A model generated the notes under the pieces. That model worked only from the letters and a program-made list of their open reading frames with translations, made no database searches and was not told the origin of the DNA. The position numbers were made by a program, and so were the translations under genes. Of a stretch of 25,674 bases of DNA, positions 1 to 7,688 are shown one piece after another; the stretch's first letter is position 1, and each line of letters starts with the position of its first letter. Source of the DNA: Candidatus Aerophobota bacterium. Its GTDB lineage: Bacteria; Aerophobota; Aerophobia; Aerophobales; B3-G15. The DNA lies in the NCBI GenBank assembly GCA_030607715.1, contig JAUWJM010000005.1, positions 1-25,674 on the forward strand, written 5' to 3'.

Positions 1-553
1 ATTTTTCAGCATTTGCCGGGCTCACTATGCATGCCGTGAACATGGCTAAACTTGTCAACATTGGAGCATTAGCTCCCTTTAAAACAATTTTTACCGTATA
101 ATCGTCAATCTTTGCCACTTCCCCTATATCACTGAACATATATCCCCAATAGGCCAACTCACCATACTGATGATAAGGATGCTTTGGATCATACTGCCTG
201 GCAAGAGAGAATACAACTGCATCGGCATTGAAATCTGTTCCATCATGAAATTTAACGCCTTTTCTTAAATAAAAGGTAAGTTCCATTCCGTCTTCGGATA
301 CATCCCAGGACTCAGCTAAACAAGGTTGAATTTCTGTAGAGCCAGATTTGTATTCTACCAGACCTTCAAAGATATTATCCATACGTTGGATGGATTCCCC
401 ATCGGTTACATCTGCAGGGTCTAATCTGCAGGCATCCCCAGCACTTCCAAAAATTAAAGTTCCTCCATATTCAGGCTGGGCTACCCCTGCAACAGAAACC
501 ATTAACCCTAAAATTATTGTTCCTATTAAAATTAACCACCACTTACTTCTCAT
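1..553 (-). CDS. ABC transporter substrate-binding protein, family 5 (partial, 3' end outside window)
   Basis: This is the N-terminal 184 residues of an extracytoplasmic solute-binding protein of the SBP_bac_5 (DppA/OppA) family, which delivers peptides, nickel or other solutes to an ABC importer. I translated it by hand from the minus strand. It opens with a signal peptide (MRSKWWLILIGTIILGLM..VAGVA), then YGGTLIFGSAGD, the family's usual start of the mature domain. Next come LDPADVTDGESIQRMDNIFEGLV and LAESWDVSEDG, and then the diagnostic LRKGVKFHDGT with FNADAVVFS. I see no lipobox cysteine. The start is ATG at 553, preceded by a strong GGAGG site. The permease and ATPase genes would lie beyond the left edge. 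The family is confident; the substrate cannot be told. Confidence 0.9.
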   Translation of the reverse strand, partial: MRSKWWLILIGTIILGLMVSVAGVAQPEYGGTLIFGSAGDACRLDPADVTDGESIQRMDNIFEGLVEYKSGSTEIQPCLAESWDVSEDGMELTFYLRKGVKFHDGTDFNADAVVFSLARQYDPKHPYHQYGELAYWGYMFSDIGEVAKIDDYTVKIVLKGANAPMLTSLAMFTACIVSPANAEK

Positions 554-643
554 TACTTTTTCCTCCTTATTTTTTTAATTTAAAAATAAATTTTTCACCT
601 CCTTCCCTTAGAATTAGTCTAGATTCATCACTTATGTTATCAA

Positions 644-671
644 CATATAGTAAATTTTCCTCTTTTGTCAA
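644..671 (-). promoter_or_regulatory. Predicted sigma70-type promoter for the binding-protein gene
   Basis: Read on the minus strand there is a perfect TTGACA (666-671), a 16-base spacer and TATATG (644-649). It lies about 90 bases upstream of the ATG at 553. The leader also holds an unused perfect AAGGAGGTG near 600-608, before the working GGAGG. The -35 is strong and the -10 is mediocre. Confidence 0.45.
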
Positions 672-688
672 ATTGAAAGTTTTAGCAT

Positions 689-1243
689 TCACGTTCTTTT
701 TGTAATACCCCAGCTTATGGGGATGGAATGCTTACCTTTGCCATACTTTGAGGTGAAGGATAACTTTGCGTATCTTAACCCATACTCATAAATTTCTTTA
801 GTAATTTGGACATCATTCAGGCAGTATCTCTTTAGTTTTTCCATTTCGCCCTCCCGATAGAACCTAATTGCATCTAATCCACTTCCACTTTTTTCTTTCC
901 CTAAGGTTGCCTGAGCAACACTGTTCAAGCTTACTCTGTGTCCGGTTACTCTTACAATTTCTTCCATTATATCCAGTACAGGAAGATTGTGTATAGAAAT
1001 GGACAGATAAGGTTTTAAAACCGGAAGATCAAATCCTTTGATGTTAAAACCAATAATTAAATCTGCTGATTTCAGTCCCTTTTCTAACTCAGGAATTTCT
1101 TTCTCTTCAAAAGCTATGTATTTATCATTAAGATAAGAGTAGACCCCCACTACAGATACTTTTAGAAGATGCATCTTTCTGCCCCCTACCTCATCAAAAC
1201 TTTTCTGGGTCTCTAAATCAAGAACAATTTTATTTTTTTGCAT
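689..1243 (-). CDS. DEDDy-type 3'-5' exonuclease / RNase H-like protein
   Basis: This 184-residue protein carries the three exonuclease motifs of the DEDD superfamily. Motif I is LDLET (Asp9, Glu11), motif II is GFNIKGFDLPVL (Asn67, Asp72) and motif III is YCLNDVQIT (Tyr140, Asp144). The tyrosine in motif III makes it DEDDy, as in the proofreading domain of family-B DNA polymerases and the stand-alone RNase_H_2/YprB-like proteins. The four acidic residues should bind two metal ions and trim single-stranded DNA or RNA from the 3' end. No polymerase or helicase domain is attached. The ATG at 1243 lacks an obvious ribosome-binding site. The physiological substrate is unknown. Confidence 0.8.
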   Translation of the reverse strand: MQKNKIVLDLETQKSFDEVGGRKMHLLKVSVVGVYSYLNDKYIAFEEKEIPELEKGLKSADLIIGFNIKGFDLPVLKPYLSISIHNLPVLDIMEEIVRVTGHRVSLNSVAQATLGKEKSGSGLDAIRFYREGEMEKLKRYCLNDVQITKEIYEYGLRYAKLSFTSKYGKGKHSIPISWGITKRT

Positions 1244-1365
1244 TTATCGCTCCACATTAAACCTGCACTGGTTTATAATTTAACCTTCTCATCTTAAGGT
1301 ATTATCTTGATGTTGTCAAGAACACACCTGATTTTCAGTAAAAATAAGGGTATTAACCATGCTTC

Positions 1366-1394
1366 TTGACAGAGGTTAAGAATGGTGATAGGAT
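1366..1394 (+). promoter_or_regulatory. Predicted promoter of the first MNT/HEPN pair
   Basis: TTGACA (1366-1371) is separated by 17 bases from TAGGAT (1389-1394). Transcription would start near 1401, only about 6 bases before the ATG at 1407. The message would therefore be almost leaderless, which agrees with the lack of a Shine-Dalgarno site for the first gene. Confidence 0.55.
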
Positions 1395-1406
1395 AACTTA
1401 TAGATA

Positions 1407-1808
1407 ATGAGAGAAAGTCTCTGGGAGGCGAAAGTGGCTGTTTTACATACAGAAGAATCTCGATATGACTCTTATATCAGAGCATGGAAAAAACGTATTA
1501 TTGAAAAGCAAAAAGAGCGTGCACATTTAAGGAGAAGAGCCTATCAGGAAGCTCAGGCTTTGGCTAACATACTTTATACTAAATATTCAGCTACAGATGT
1601 TTATCTATTTGGTTCTTTACTGGAGGAGGAACGATTCAATGAGAACTCAGATATTGACCTTGCTGTAAAGGGACTGTCGGGAAGTATCTTTTTTGAGGCT
1701 GTGGGAGAACTTCTCTTAGATACCAAATTTCCCCTCAATCTTATACCTTTAAAAAATTGCCAAGAATCCTTACGAAAAAAAATTATTACTACAGGAGAGC
1801 GCCTATGA
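1407..1808 (+). CDS. MNT-family nucleotidyltransferase, antitoxin partner (pair 1)
   Basis: This is a small nucleotidyltransferase of the DNA polymerase beta fold, of the type paired with HEPN toxins. The core is VYLFGSLL (Gly69-Ser70) followed by NENSDIDLAV (Asp82 and Asp84, metal ligands). Residues 1-60 form a basic, probably helical extension, EKQKERAHLRRRAYQEAQAL. In characterised MntA proteins this enzyme adds AMP from ATP to a tyrosine of the HEPN partner and silences it; that is family knowledge, not shown here. The gene ends in an ATGA overlap with the HEPN gene, so the two are translationally coupled. This subtype, with the long N-terminal helix, differs from the two other MNT genes in the window. 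Confidence 0.85.
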   Translation: MRESLWEAKVAVLHTEESRYDSYIRAWKKRIIEKQKERAHLRRRAYQEAQALANILYTKYSATDVYLFGSLLEEERFNENSDIDLAVKGLSGSIFFEAVGELLLDTKFPLNLIPLKNCQESLRKKIITTGERL

Positions 1809-2302
1809 AACTTCCTGCAAAAGAAAAGCAAGTAATTAGACGTTTGCAAAGTGAAATTAATCAAGAAATATTATCTTTAGATGCTTTTCTTGAGGAGCTA
1901 AAGACCCTAAAGCCTCGTTTATCCCAAAAGAAGGTTTCTAATTTATACTTACGAGCAGCAGGTTCTATCCTCCATGATTTTTATAATGGTGTTGAAAATA
2001 TTTTTCGACGGGTAGCCCAGGAACTCAATGGGGGATTACCCGCGGGGGAGGATTGGCATAAACAATTGCTTATCGATATGGGCTTGGAAATTAAGAGGGT
2101 TCGGCCTCCTTTAATTTCTGAGGATCTTAAGCTAAAATTGCAAAAATACTTGGGATTTCGCCACGTATTTCGCAATATTTATGGATTCTACCTGGAGCAA
2201 GAACAGATTAAAGCACTGGTTAAGGAGTTCCCTCAGGTATTACTCTACTTAAAAAAAGAGATAGCTATTTTCCAAAAATATCTCGATAGATTAAGTGAAT
2301 AA
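1805..2302 (+). CDS. HepT-like HEPN-fold protein, toxin partner (pair 1)
   Basis: This all-helical protein of 165 residues sits directly after an MNT gene and shares an ATGA overlap with it; GGAG lies just upstream of the ATG at 1805. The C-terminal half carries YLGFRHVFRNIYGF (Arg119, His120, Arg123, Tyr126), which resembles the conserved block of the HepT-like families. The canonical RX4HXY of HepT is absent. Either this subfamily uses a variant active site or the protein is not a ribonuclease. The size and partner fit an MNT/HEPN toxin-antitoxin module, with the HEPN protein as the RNA-cutting toxin. Assignment rests on operon context plus the motif. Confidence 0.75.
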   Translation: MKLPAKEKQVIRRLQSEINQEILSLDAFLEELKTLKPRLSQKKVSNLYLRAAGSILHDFYNGVENIFRRVAQELNGGLPAGEDWHKQLLIDMGLEIKRVRPPLISEDLKLKLQKYLGFRHVFRNIYGFYLEQEQIKALVKEFPQVLLYLKKEIAIFQKYLDRLSE

Positions 2303-2307
2303 ACAAG

Positions 2308-2330
2308 AAAAAGGGGACGGTCCTATTTTT
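2308..2330. repeat. 23-bp near-palindrome after the first MNT/HEPN pair
   Basis: The segment AAAAAGGGGAC-G-GTCCTATTTTT reads almost the same on both strands, with one mismatch and one G:T per arm. It lies 6 bases after the stop codon. It may act as a bidirectional terminator, with a GC stem followed by a T-run, or it may be a relic of a REP-like repeat. I found no second copy in the window. Confidence 0.4.
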
Positions 2331-2494
2331 ATGTGACAGCTCAACCACGGGGGATCTTGGATTAATTGATTATTCCTTACAATGGTATGACAGCATAGGA
2401 ACAGCTCAAATAGTTAAAAGCTATTCTCCAGTTTTAGGAAAATTGACCTGGTGGTTGTTACTTTCTGATCACTTTTTTGTGGATTCCATTCACT

Positions 2495-3766
2495 CTATTT
2501 TTTTCGTCTGCGCAAGGAAAGATGCGCGGTTAATATTCTGTCAGTGCTAAGTATACGCACGGCAAGGTATATTAATCCGGCCGCAAATGCAGCCATATAA
2601 ATCATACCCCCTATCACGGGAAGATAGTTATGAAAGATGAGGGCTTTGACCGCGATGGTAGGATGGGAAAACGGAATGAGGAAGAGAATGACCTTGAGCG
2701 CAAGAGGAAGGCTTCCTATATCTTTGAACATTAACACGAAGAAAGGGAGCATTACCAGCAACACTATGGGCATACCCATACTCTGGGCACTTTTTGTGTC
2801 CTGAACAAATAATCCCAGAATCATAGACAGGGAAAGAGCAGTGAGAATAGCCAAAAAAAGAGAAATTCCTAAAAGGAAATAGCTTGTGGGACTCATTGCC
2901 AGACCCAATTCTCTTACCGCAGTCATTGCTGCTCCACTTGTTCCGGGAGTGATGGAGAACATATAATAGCTAAAACCTATCATATATATTCCGGCCATAA
3001 TGAGGGCAACTATGGCTGCACCCAGCATTTTCCCCGCGACAATAGTGGTTCTTCTTACCGGCAAAGTCAAGAGAGTTTCCAGGGTTTTGTTTTCCTTTTC
3101 CATTCCCATTGAGGTTATCACCATCATTCCCGAATACATAATTGCCATCATCAAAATCGCTGGAATCATAATTGATTGTGAAATCGCGAAAGCCTCTATC
3201 ATACTTGGATTACGAGGTACGGCCTTGTCTCCTACCACCACGAATTCCTTGGCTCTTATGGGATGCATGAGGTCCTGTGCGCTCTTATCAGGCGCGATTT
3301 CCTGGATGAAATCCAGAGCTATTTGTCGATCCATGCTGTTTATTGCTCGTAGCAAGAAGCTACCAGATATTTCTGTCATACTTAGCCCTTTTATTAGGGA
3401 GTAGATCTCTAATTCTGCTCCTTTTTTCCCTTGAACATTTTTGCCAAATCCTGCCGGTACTACGAGAAGAGCCTTTTCCTTCCTTTCTTTTATCTTCTCT
3501 AATGCTTTTTTGATGCTACTTTCATCAATCATATTTATCCGAATGTTTCCCTGTTGGGCCATATTCTTTATGAAATTTCTTGAAACTATGGTTTTATCGA
3601 GATCCAGAACTACTGCCTCTATAGGTTTTTTCTTTTCTTCCCTTACCACCCCGATAAATTGTCCCATCATTACGAATATCACTATCATAACCACGAGGGA
3701 GAGCATTGTTTGCTTAGTTATAAGCTCCTTCATCTCTTTTTTAACAAGATTATAGAAATTGTTCAT
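2495..3766 (-). CDS. ABC-2 type exporter permease (NatB-like)
   Basis: This 423-residue membrane subunit has the ABC2_membrane_3 layout. A first transmembrane helix lies at about 23-41 (LVVMIVIFVMMGQFIGVV). An extracytoplasmic domain extends to about residue 200. A C-terminal block of five or so helices follows. The cytoplasmic coupling segment MEKENKTLETLLTLPVRR (around 225-245) is typical of permeases that contact the ATPase. Its start overlaps the ATPase gene's stop by 4 bases (ATGA), so the two form one transporter. NatAB-type systems export sodium, drugs or lipids; the substrate cannot be read from sequence. The basic tail LSLRRRKK should be cytoplasmic. Confidence 0.88.
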   Translation of the reverse strand: MNNFYNLVKKEMKELITKQTMLSLVVMIVIFVMMGQFIGVVREEKKKPIEAVVLDLDKTIVSRNFIKNMAQQGNIRINMIDESSIKKALEKIKERKEKALLVVPAGFGKNVQGKKGAELEIYSLIKGLSMTEISGSFLLRAINSMDRQIALDFIQEIAPDKSAQDLMHPIRAKEFVVVGDKAVPRNPSMIEAFAISQSIMIPAILMMAIMYSGMMVITSMGMEKENKTLETLLTLPVRRTTIVAGKMLGAAIVALIMAGIYMIGFSYYMFSITPGTSGAAMTAVRELGLAMSPTSYFLLGISLFLAILTALSLSMILGLFVQDTKSAQSMGMPIVLLVMLPFFVLMFKDIGSLPLALKVILFLIPFSHPTIAVKALIFHNYLPVIGGMIYMAAFAAGLIYLAVRILSTDRILTAHLSLRRRKK

Positions 3767-4485
3767 CTTACCACCTCCATAAATACTTCTTCTATGTTCT
3801 GGACACGATACTTATCCTTTAGGTTTTGAGGAGAGCCTGTTTCCAGTATTATTCCCTTATCTATCAAGGCAATTCTATCACAGAGAAATTCTACTTCCAG
3901 CATATTATGAGAGGATAATAAAATAGAGGTTCCCTCTTTAGAAAAATTTTTAATCATCTCCCTTATCTCGTGGGAATTTAACACATCTAAACCAGAGGTA
4001 GGTTCATCAAGAATAGCCAATTGAGGATTTACCATAAGAGCTCTTGCTAAAAGGAGTCTCCTGGTCATTCCTTTACTGTAGGTCCTTACTTTGTCTTTTA
4101 TCCGCCTACCCAGTTGAGCTATTTTTATTCCCTTTTTTGTTATGTCTTTCTTTTCCCGGGTATTGGCCGAGTAAAATCCAGCCATAAACTCCAGATATTC
4201 TTTTCCGGATAGGTTCTTGTAAGCACCAGCTTCTTCAGGAAGATAACTTATGCACTTTCTTACCTCATCAGATTCTTTGATAACATCATAGCCAAATACC
4301 TTAAGCTCTCCTGAGGTTACCTGAAGCAATGTGGAAATAATTCGGAGAACAGTTGTTTTGCCAGCGGCATTAGGACCTATTAGACCAAAGATTTCCCCTT
4401 TATTTACCTGAAAAGAGACTCCTTTAACCGCACGAATCCTCCCGTAATCCTTTATTAAATCCTTAACCTGTATGGCTTTATCCAT
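3763..4485 (-). CDS. ABC transporter ATP-binding protein (NatA-like)
   Basis: This is the ATPase of the exporter. Counting from the ATG at 4485, Walker A is GPNAAGKTT (37-45). The signature is the degenerate YSKGM (136-140) instead of LSGG. Walker B is LAILDEP (156-162) and the switch histidine is His193. An in-frame ATG exists 72 bases upstream at 4557. I prefer 4485 because it has GAGGAG at ideal spacing, because typical family members begin at this point, and because a predicted promoter lies between the two starts. The protein has 240 residues. It drives the permease encoded by the overlapping next gene. Confidence 0.9.
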   Translation of the reverse strand: MDKAIQVKDLIKDYGRIRAVKGVSFQVNKGEIFGLIGPNAAGKTTVLRIISTLLQVTSGELKVFGYDVIKESDEVRKCISYLPEEAGAYKNLSGKEYLEFMAGFYSANTREKKDITKKGIKIAQLGRRIKDKVRTYSKGMTRRLLLARALMVNPQLAILDEPTSGLDVLNSHEIREMIKNFSKEGTSILLSSHNMLEVEFLCDRIALIDKGIILETGSPQNLKDKYRVQNIEEVFMEVVR

Positions 4486-4529
4486 CCTTTGCTCCTCAAT
4501 TGAAGTTACCTTCTGTTGAATGCCCGGTG

Positions 4530-4557
4530 AGTTTAGCAAAATCTCAGTGATTGTCAA
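4530..4557 (-). promoter_or_regulatory. Predicted promoter of the NatAB-like operon
   Basis: On the minus strand TTGACA (4552-4557) is followed after 16 bases by TAAACT (4530-4535). Transcription would begin around 4523, giving a leader of about 38 bases to the ATG at 4485. The match supports that start codon over the one at 4557. Confidence 0.5.
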
Positions 4558-4627
4558 TTGTTCCTGATCTCCCAGAAAAATTGAAAGTAGGTCTTTGTTT
4601 TATGTTTTTCAGAGGGAACGACATCAC

Positions 4628-4655
4628 TTAACAAAAGGCGAATTTTATATATAAT
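4628..4655 (+). promoter_or_regulatory. Predicted promoter of the URO-D-like gene
   Basis: TTAACA (4628-4633), a 16-base spacer and TATAAT (4650-4655) lie about 85 bases before the ATG at 4740. The -10 is perfect and the -35 has one mismatch. Confidence 0.45.
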
Positions 4656-4739
4656 TTAAATCAAATGGAATTTGCATCTTAATTCCTACAAGAAAATAAA
4701 ATGTGAGCTAAGATTGTGAAACTAAATATGGAGGGCTAG

Positions 4740-5810
4740 ATGAAAGATTTTAAGATTTCGCCAATGCTCAGTCATAAACAGCGTGTAATTCAGGCCATTC
4801 AGGAAAAGGAATTAGATAGATTACCTACACAGATTAGTTTTACGCCTGAAATGTCCAGAAAAATTTCCAAATATTTAGACGTATCAGAAGGAGAACTATT
4901 TGAAAGATTGGACAACCATATGGTCATAGTTTCTCTTGATGATACCAGGAGGGTAGATAAGAACAAAGGTATAAGATATGATAATTGGGGAATTGGATGG
5001 GATATGGGTAGGTTAACAGAGGGGTTTCTTATAAGAGAACGTCCTTTGGAAAAACTCACCTCTTTTAAGAAATATCATCCTCCTGATCCAAACGAAGAAA
5101 AGCTTTTCAATTCCACCAAAAAGGCCATAAAAAAATACGGAAAGGAGTATTTTATCTTATCAGACCAAGGATGGTGTATGTTTGAAAAAGCTCATTGTTT
5201 ACAGGGATTTGAAAAAACACTAATAGACCTTACATTAAATAGAGAATTTATAGAGCACCTGTTAGATATAATACTTGAATATCAAATTGCTATTGCTAAA
5301 AAATTTATAGAATTAGGGGTAGATGGTGGATATACAGGTGATGATTTTGGTGGTCAAAATGGTTTACTTCTTTCTCCTGAGTTATGGAGAGAGGTATTCA
5401 AACCTAGATATAAGAAATTGTGGAACATTTTTAAGGAAGCAGGCCTGCCAGTTTTTCACCATTCTTGCGGTGATGTAAGAGAGATTTTACCGGATATGAT
5501 TGAAATAGGTTTAAATGTTTTAAATCCAGTTCAACCTCAGGCAATGCCTATAGAAGAACTGACTGATAAATATGGTAAGAATTTAACATTCTGGGGTGGA
5601 ATCAGCGTGCAAAAAACGCTTCCTTTTGGTACAAGAGAAGAAGTGGCCAAGGAGATATATGAGTCTATGCAGATATTAGGAAGACATAATAAATATATTG
5701 TGGGTCCTTCTCATGATATGACTTCTGACATCTCCATGGAAAATTTCGATGCTATGATAAATTCTATTCAAAAGTACAATACACCTATGGGGTCAAATCT
5801 TTATTATTGA
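4740..5810 (+). CDS. URO-D superfamily protein (uroporphyrinogen decarboxylase / cobalamin-type methyltransferase)
   Basis: This 356-residue protein belongs to the URO-D family (PF01208), which holds both HemE and zinc-dependent methyltransferases such as MtaA. Visible landmarks are RVIQAIQEKELDRLPTQ at the N-terminus, DGGYTGDDFGGQ (196-206), FHHSCGD (239-245), where His and Cys could bind zinc, and FWGGISVQKTLPFGT (284-298). No other haem genes are nearby. Divergent members like this in anaerobes usually act in methyl transfer or remain uncharacterised, so I would not name it hemE. GGAGG precedes the ATG. The last codons (MGSNLYY) fall inside the left arm of an inverted repeat. A broken relative lies at 6967-7437 on the other strand. 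Confidence 0.85.
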   Translation: MKDFKISPMLSHKQRVIQAIQEKELDRLPTQISFTPEMSRKISKYLDVSEGELFERLDNHMVIVSLDDTRRVDKNKGIRYDNWGIGWDMGRLTEGFLIRERPLEKLTSFKKYHPPDPNEEKLFNSTKKAIKKYGKEYFILSDQGWCMFEKAHCLQGFEKTLIDLTLNREFIEHLLDIILEYQIAIAKKFIELGVDGGYTGDDFGGQNGLLLSPELWREVFKPRYKKLWNIFKEAGLPVFHHSCGDVREILPDMIEIGLNVLNPVQPQAMPIEELTDKYGKNLTFWGGISVQKTLPFGTREEVAKEIYESMQILGRHNKYIVGPSHDMTSDISMENFDAMINSIQKYNTPMGSNLYY

Positions 5811-5934
5811 CAAAGATAATTATCTATACAACATAATATAACACAGTAAGTGTAGGGAGAAAAATGAAGAAGGGTAGAATTTAGAGGTTTTATTTGATAA
5901 AATCAACAAAGATTTGTCAATAATAATTGACCCC
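5789..5934. repeat. Large imperfect inverted repeat, 146 bp, spanning the URO-D stop codon
   Basis: The left arm is GGGGTCAA (5789-5796), four extra bases, then TTATTATTGACAAA (5801-5814). The right arm is the exact reverse complement of both blocks without the four bases: TTTGTCAATAATAA (5913-5926) joined to TTGACCCC (5927-5934). So 22 bases match, split 14+8, around a 98-base AT-rich centre. It could be a miniature inverted-repeat element, an inverted partial duplication of the gene end, or a large RNA hairpin. The left arm includes the last codons and stop of the URO-D-like gene. Confidence 0.75.
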
Positions 5935-5971
5935 TTTTGTTCTTGAGGAGAATAGATCAACAGAAGTTAAA

Positions 5972-6544
5972 CTAAGAATATAGCTTCTTGGCCAGCCAGA
6001 CCATATTTTCCGCCAGTTTTTGCATGGTTATCATTCCCTCTTCATCCTCAGCCACTTTACCTTTTTCCCTTCCAAAAGCAATGGTCCAGTAGTGAGGAGA
6101 AGGAACGATGATGATACCCAGAATGGCAAAAAAGAAATAAAGCTGAGCCAGAGTGAAATTTTGACCAGCCCGTCGAGCTACCACCACCCCTGCTCCTATT
6201 TTTCTTTCAAAGCGTCTCTTCATCCCTATAGCTACATAGCCCACTCTGTCCATAAAGGTTTTAATGGGAGGAGTGGCTGATCCGAAATAGACTGGAGTGG
6301 CTAAGATTATTCCTTCCGCGGTCAGAGTCTTTTCAAAAATGGAGGAAAAATCATCTTTAATATGACACTTACCCGGGTATTGACGGCAGTATTTACAGCC
6401 ATCACAGGGGTTGAGTTCCAGGTCTCGCAGGAAGATAGTTTCAGTTTTTAGGTTGTTTTTTTCAATAATTCTTACCATCTCATGGAGGAGAAGGTCAGTA
6501 TTCCCTCCTTTTCGTGGACTTCCATTTACTGCTATGATCTTCAT
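5972..6544 (-). CDS. Iron-sulfur flavoprotein / NADPH-dependent FMN reductase family
   Basis: This is a flavodoxin-fold protein with the FMN-binding loop NGSPRKGGNT (7-16) and, at 47-60, the compact cysteine motif CDGCKYCRQYPGKC (CX2CX2CX6C). That spacing matches the archaeal and bacterial iron-sulfur flavoproteins (Isf), where the cysteines hold a [4Fe-4S] cluster beside FMN. It probably shuttles electrons between ferredoxin-like carriers and an unknown acceptor, possibly oxygen or peroxide, in anaerobes. The ATG at 6544 places MKIIAVNGSP at the true N-terminus. An in-frame ATG 36 bases upstream lies inside the yjbQ gene and is unlikely. The stop of yjbQ is 4 bases upstream, so it is the second gene of an operon. 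Confidence 0.85.
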   Translation of the reverse strand: MKIIAVNGSPRKGGNTDLLLHEMVRIIEKNNLKTETIFLRDLELNPCDGCKYCRQYPGKCHIKDDFSSIFEKTLTAEGIILATPVYFGSATPPIKTFMDRVGYVAIGMKRRFERKIGAGVVVARRAGQNFTLAQLYFFFAILGIIIVPSPHYWTIAFGREKGKVAEDEEGMITMQKLAENMVWLAKKLYS

Positions 6545-6548
6545 TTGT

Positions 6549-6986
6549 TTATTGGTCTCCAATTTTAGTGGTTTGAACAATAAGATTTCTTTGCTTTCCT
6601 CCGTTCAGTTCAATATAGAGGATTGCCTGCCAGGTGCCAAGTAAAAGTCTTCCATCTCGGATAGGAATTTTTACCGATTGTCCGATAAAAGTATTGAGGA
6701 TATGAGCATGGGCATTCTCCTCTCCTGGAATACCTCTATATTTAGCGTTATGATGATAATCTGCTTTCAAAGGAATTAATCTCTGATATGCTTCTAAAAG
6801 GTCATCCCAGAGTTCAGGGTCTGGTTCGTTAATGGTAATAGCACAGGTAACATGTGGGTTATAAATTAAAACACTACCTTGCTTTACTTTTCTTTTTTTC
6901 ACAGTATCTTCAACCTTATCGGTGATATCAACTATTTTCAGATATTCTTTGGTAAATACTGGAATCTCATCCCAGAAAATCTCCAT
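6549..6986 (-). CDS. yjbQ: YjbQ family protein (UPF0047)
   Basis: This 145-residue protein matches the YjbQ/UPF0047 family along its length. Landmarks are HVTCAITINEPDPE, a His-rich DYHHNAKYRG, EENAHAHILNTFIGQSVKIPIRDGRLLLGTWQ, and the closing GGKQRNLIV. The histidines cluster as in the family's proposed metal site. E. coli YjbQ has been linked to a secondary thiamine-phosphate synthase activity; the true role is unsettled. A perfect AAAGGAGGG precedes the ATG. Its first 20 bases overlap the tail of a truncated URO-D gene. This overlap shows that the upstream gene's 3' part was lost right up to this gene's ribosome-binding site. Confidence 0.9.
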   Translation of the reverse strand: MEIFWDEIPVFTKEYLKIVDITDKVEDTVKKRKVKQGSVLIYNPHVTCAITINEPDPELWDDLLEAYQRLIPLKADYHHNAKYRGIPGEENAHAHILNTFIGQSVKIPIRDGRLLLGTWQAILYIELNGGKQRNLIVQTTKIGDQ

Positions 6987-7437
6987 TTTTTCCCTCCTTT
7001 CCTACTTTATCGATCATATACTGAACTCGGGCAAAATCATCGGGTTCAAGCTTAGATACCATATCGAAACCTTTAATATCCGAGGCGTCCTTAATGACTC
7101 CCTCCACAGGGACAGGCTCACCATATTCACTAAGAGGGGAATAGAGTGTGCCATATTTATCCCGGCCATAATCCTCGTTAATGCGCTTTAAACCCATTGA
7201 GAAATTAGAGCAGAAAGCATCTAATTCCAGCTCCTTGATCAGAAAACAGTAAAGATCCAGAATTTCCAATCTTTCCTCACCGAATCTATCTTTCGTAGCC
7301 TTTACTTCCACCATGCCAGGCCTCAAGACTTTGACTAAATTGACTATACTTGACTCATTAATGTAAAGCTCAAAAATAGGCACTTTGTCGGGCTGTTTGT
7401 TGTTCAGGGCAGTCAGAATTCTTTCCTTAGAGTTCAC
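6967..7437 (-). pseudogene. N-terminal fragment of a URO-D family gene
   Basis: The reading frame encodes 156 residues starting from GTG (MNSKERILTALNNKQPDKVPIFEL), the classic N-terminus of URO-D family proteins. It continues through GRDKYGTLYSPLSEYGEPVPVEG and IKGFDMVSKLEPDDF, at about residue 140 of an expected 340-380. The frame then runs into the ribosome-binding site and first codons of yjbQ and stops, giving a meaningless tail (GKEGKNGDFLG). The catalytic C-terminal part, including the His-X-X-Cys-Gly region, is missing, so it cannot be an active enzyme. It looks like a deletion joined yjbQ to the middle of this gene. It is a paralogue of, not a piece of, the gene at 4740-5810. Confidence 0.8.
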
Positions 7438-7490
7438 TTAAATATATCTCTCTTTTAACATGGTTCATTTTTCTCTAAAGTTCTATCTAT

Positions 7491-7688
7491 TTAGCTACAC
7501 GCTATACTACCACCTTTTCCCTTGCTTAAAAGGTCCTCTTTTCTCACTGCAGATACTTGAATGTGAATATCAATTCTATCTAAGAGGGGACCGGATACCT
7601 TGTTTAAGTGCTTTTGAATTTCATAGGGAGTGCAGCTACACTCATGATTTGGATCACCAAAATAGCCACAGAGGCAAGCATGCGGGAC
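7491..7688 (-). pseudogene. comM: Relic of a ComM/YifB Mg-chelatase-like ATPase (about 65 codons)
   Basis: Translating the minus strand gives CLCGYFGDPNHECSCTPYEI, then HLNKVSGPLLDRIDIHIQV and SAVRKEDLLSKGKGGS. This is the unmistakable block of ComM (YifB) proteins: the cysteine pairs plus the SGPLLDRIDIHI sensor region, which is normally about 380 residues into a 500-residue AAA+ protein. The frame is closed by stop codons just upstream of 7688 and at 7491-7493, and neither the Walker A region nor the C-terminus is present. It is therefore a decayed remnant. ComM aids branch migration during natural transformation and is usually chromosomal, so an intact copy may exist elsewhere. Any plus-strand frame over this stretch is a shadow. 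Confidence 0.85.

Noticed and set aside
4486..4557. Alternative 72-base N-terminal extension of the NatA-like ATPase
   Set aside because: It contains the predicted promoter, has no ribosome-binding site, and is absent from the normal family start.
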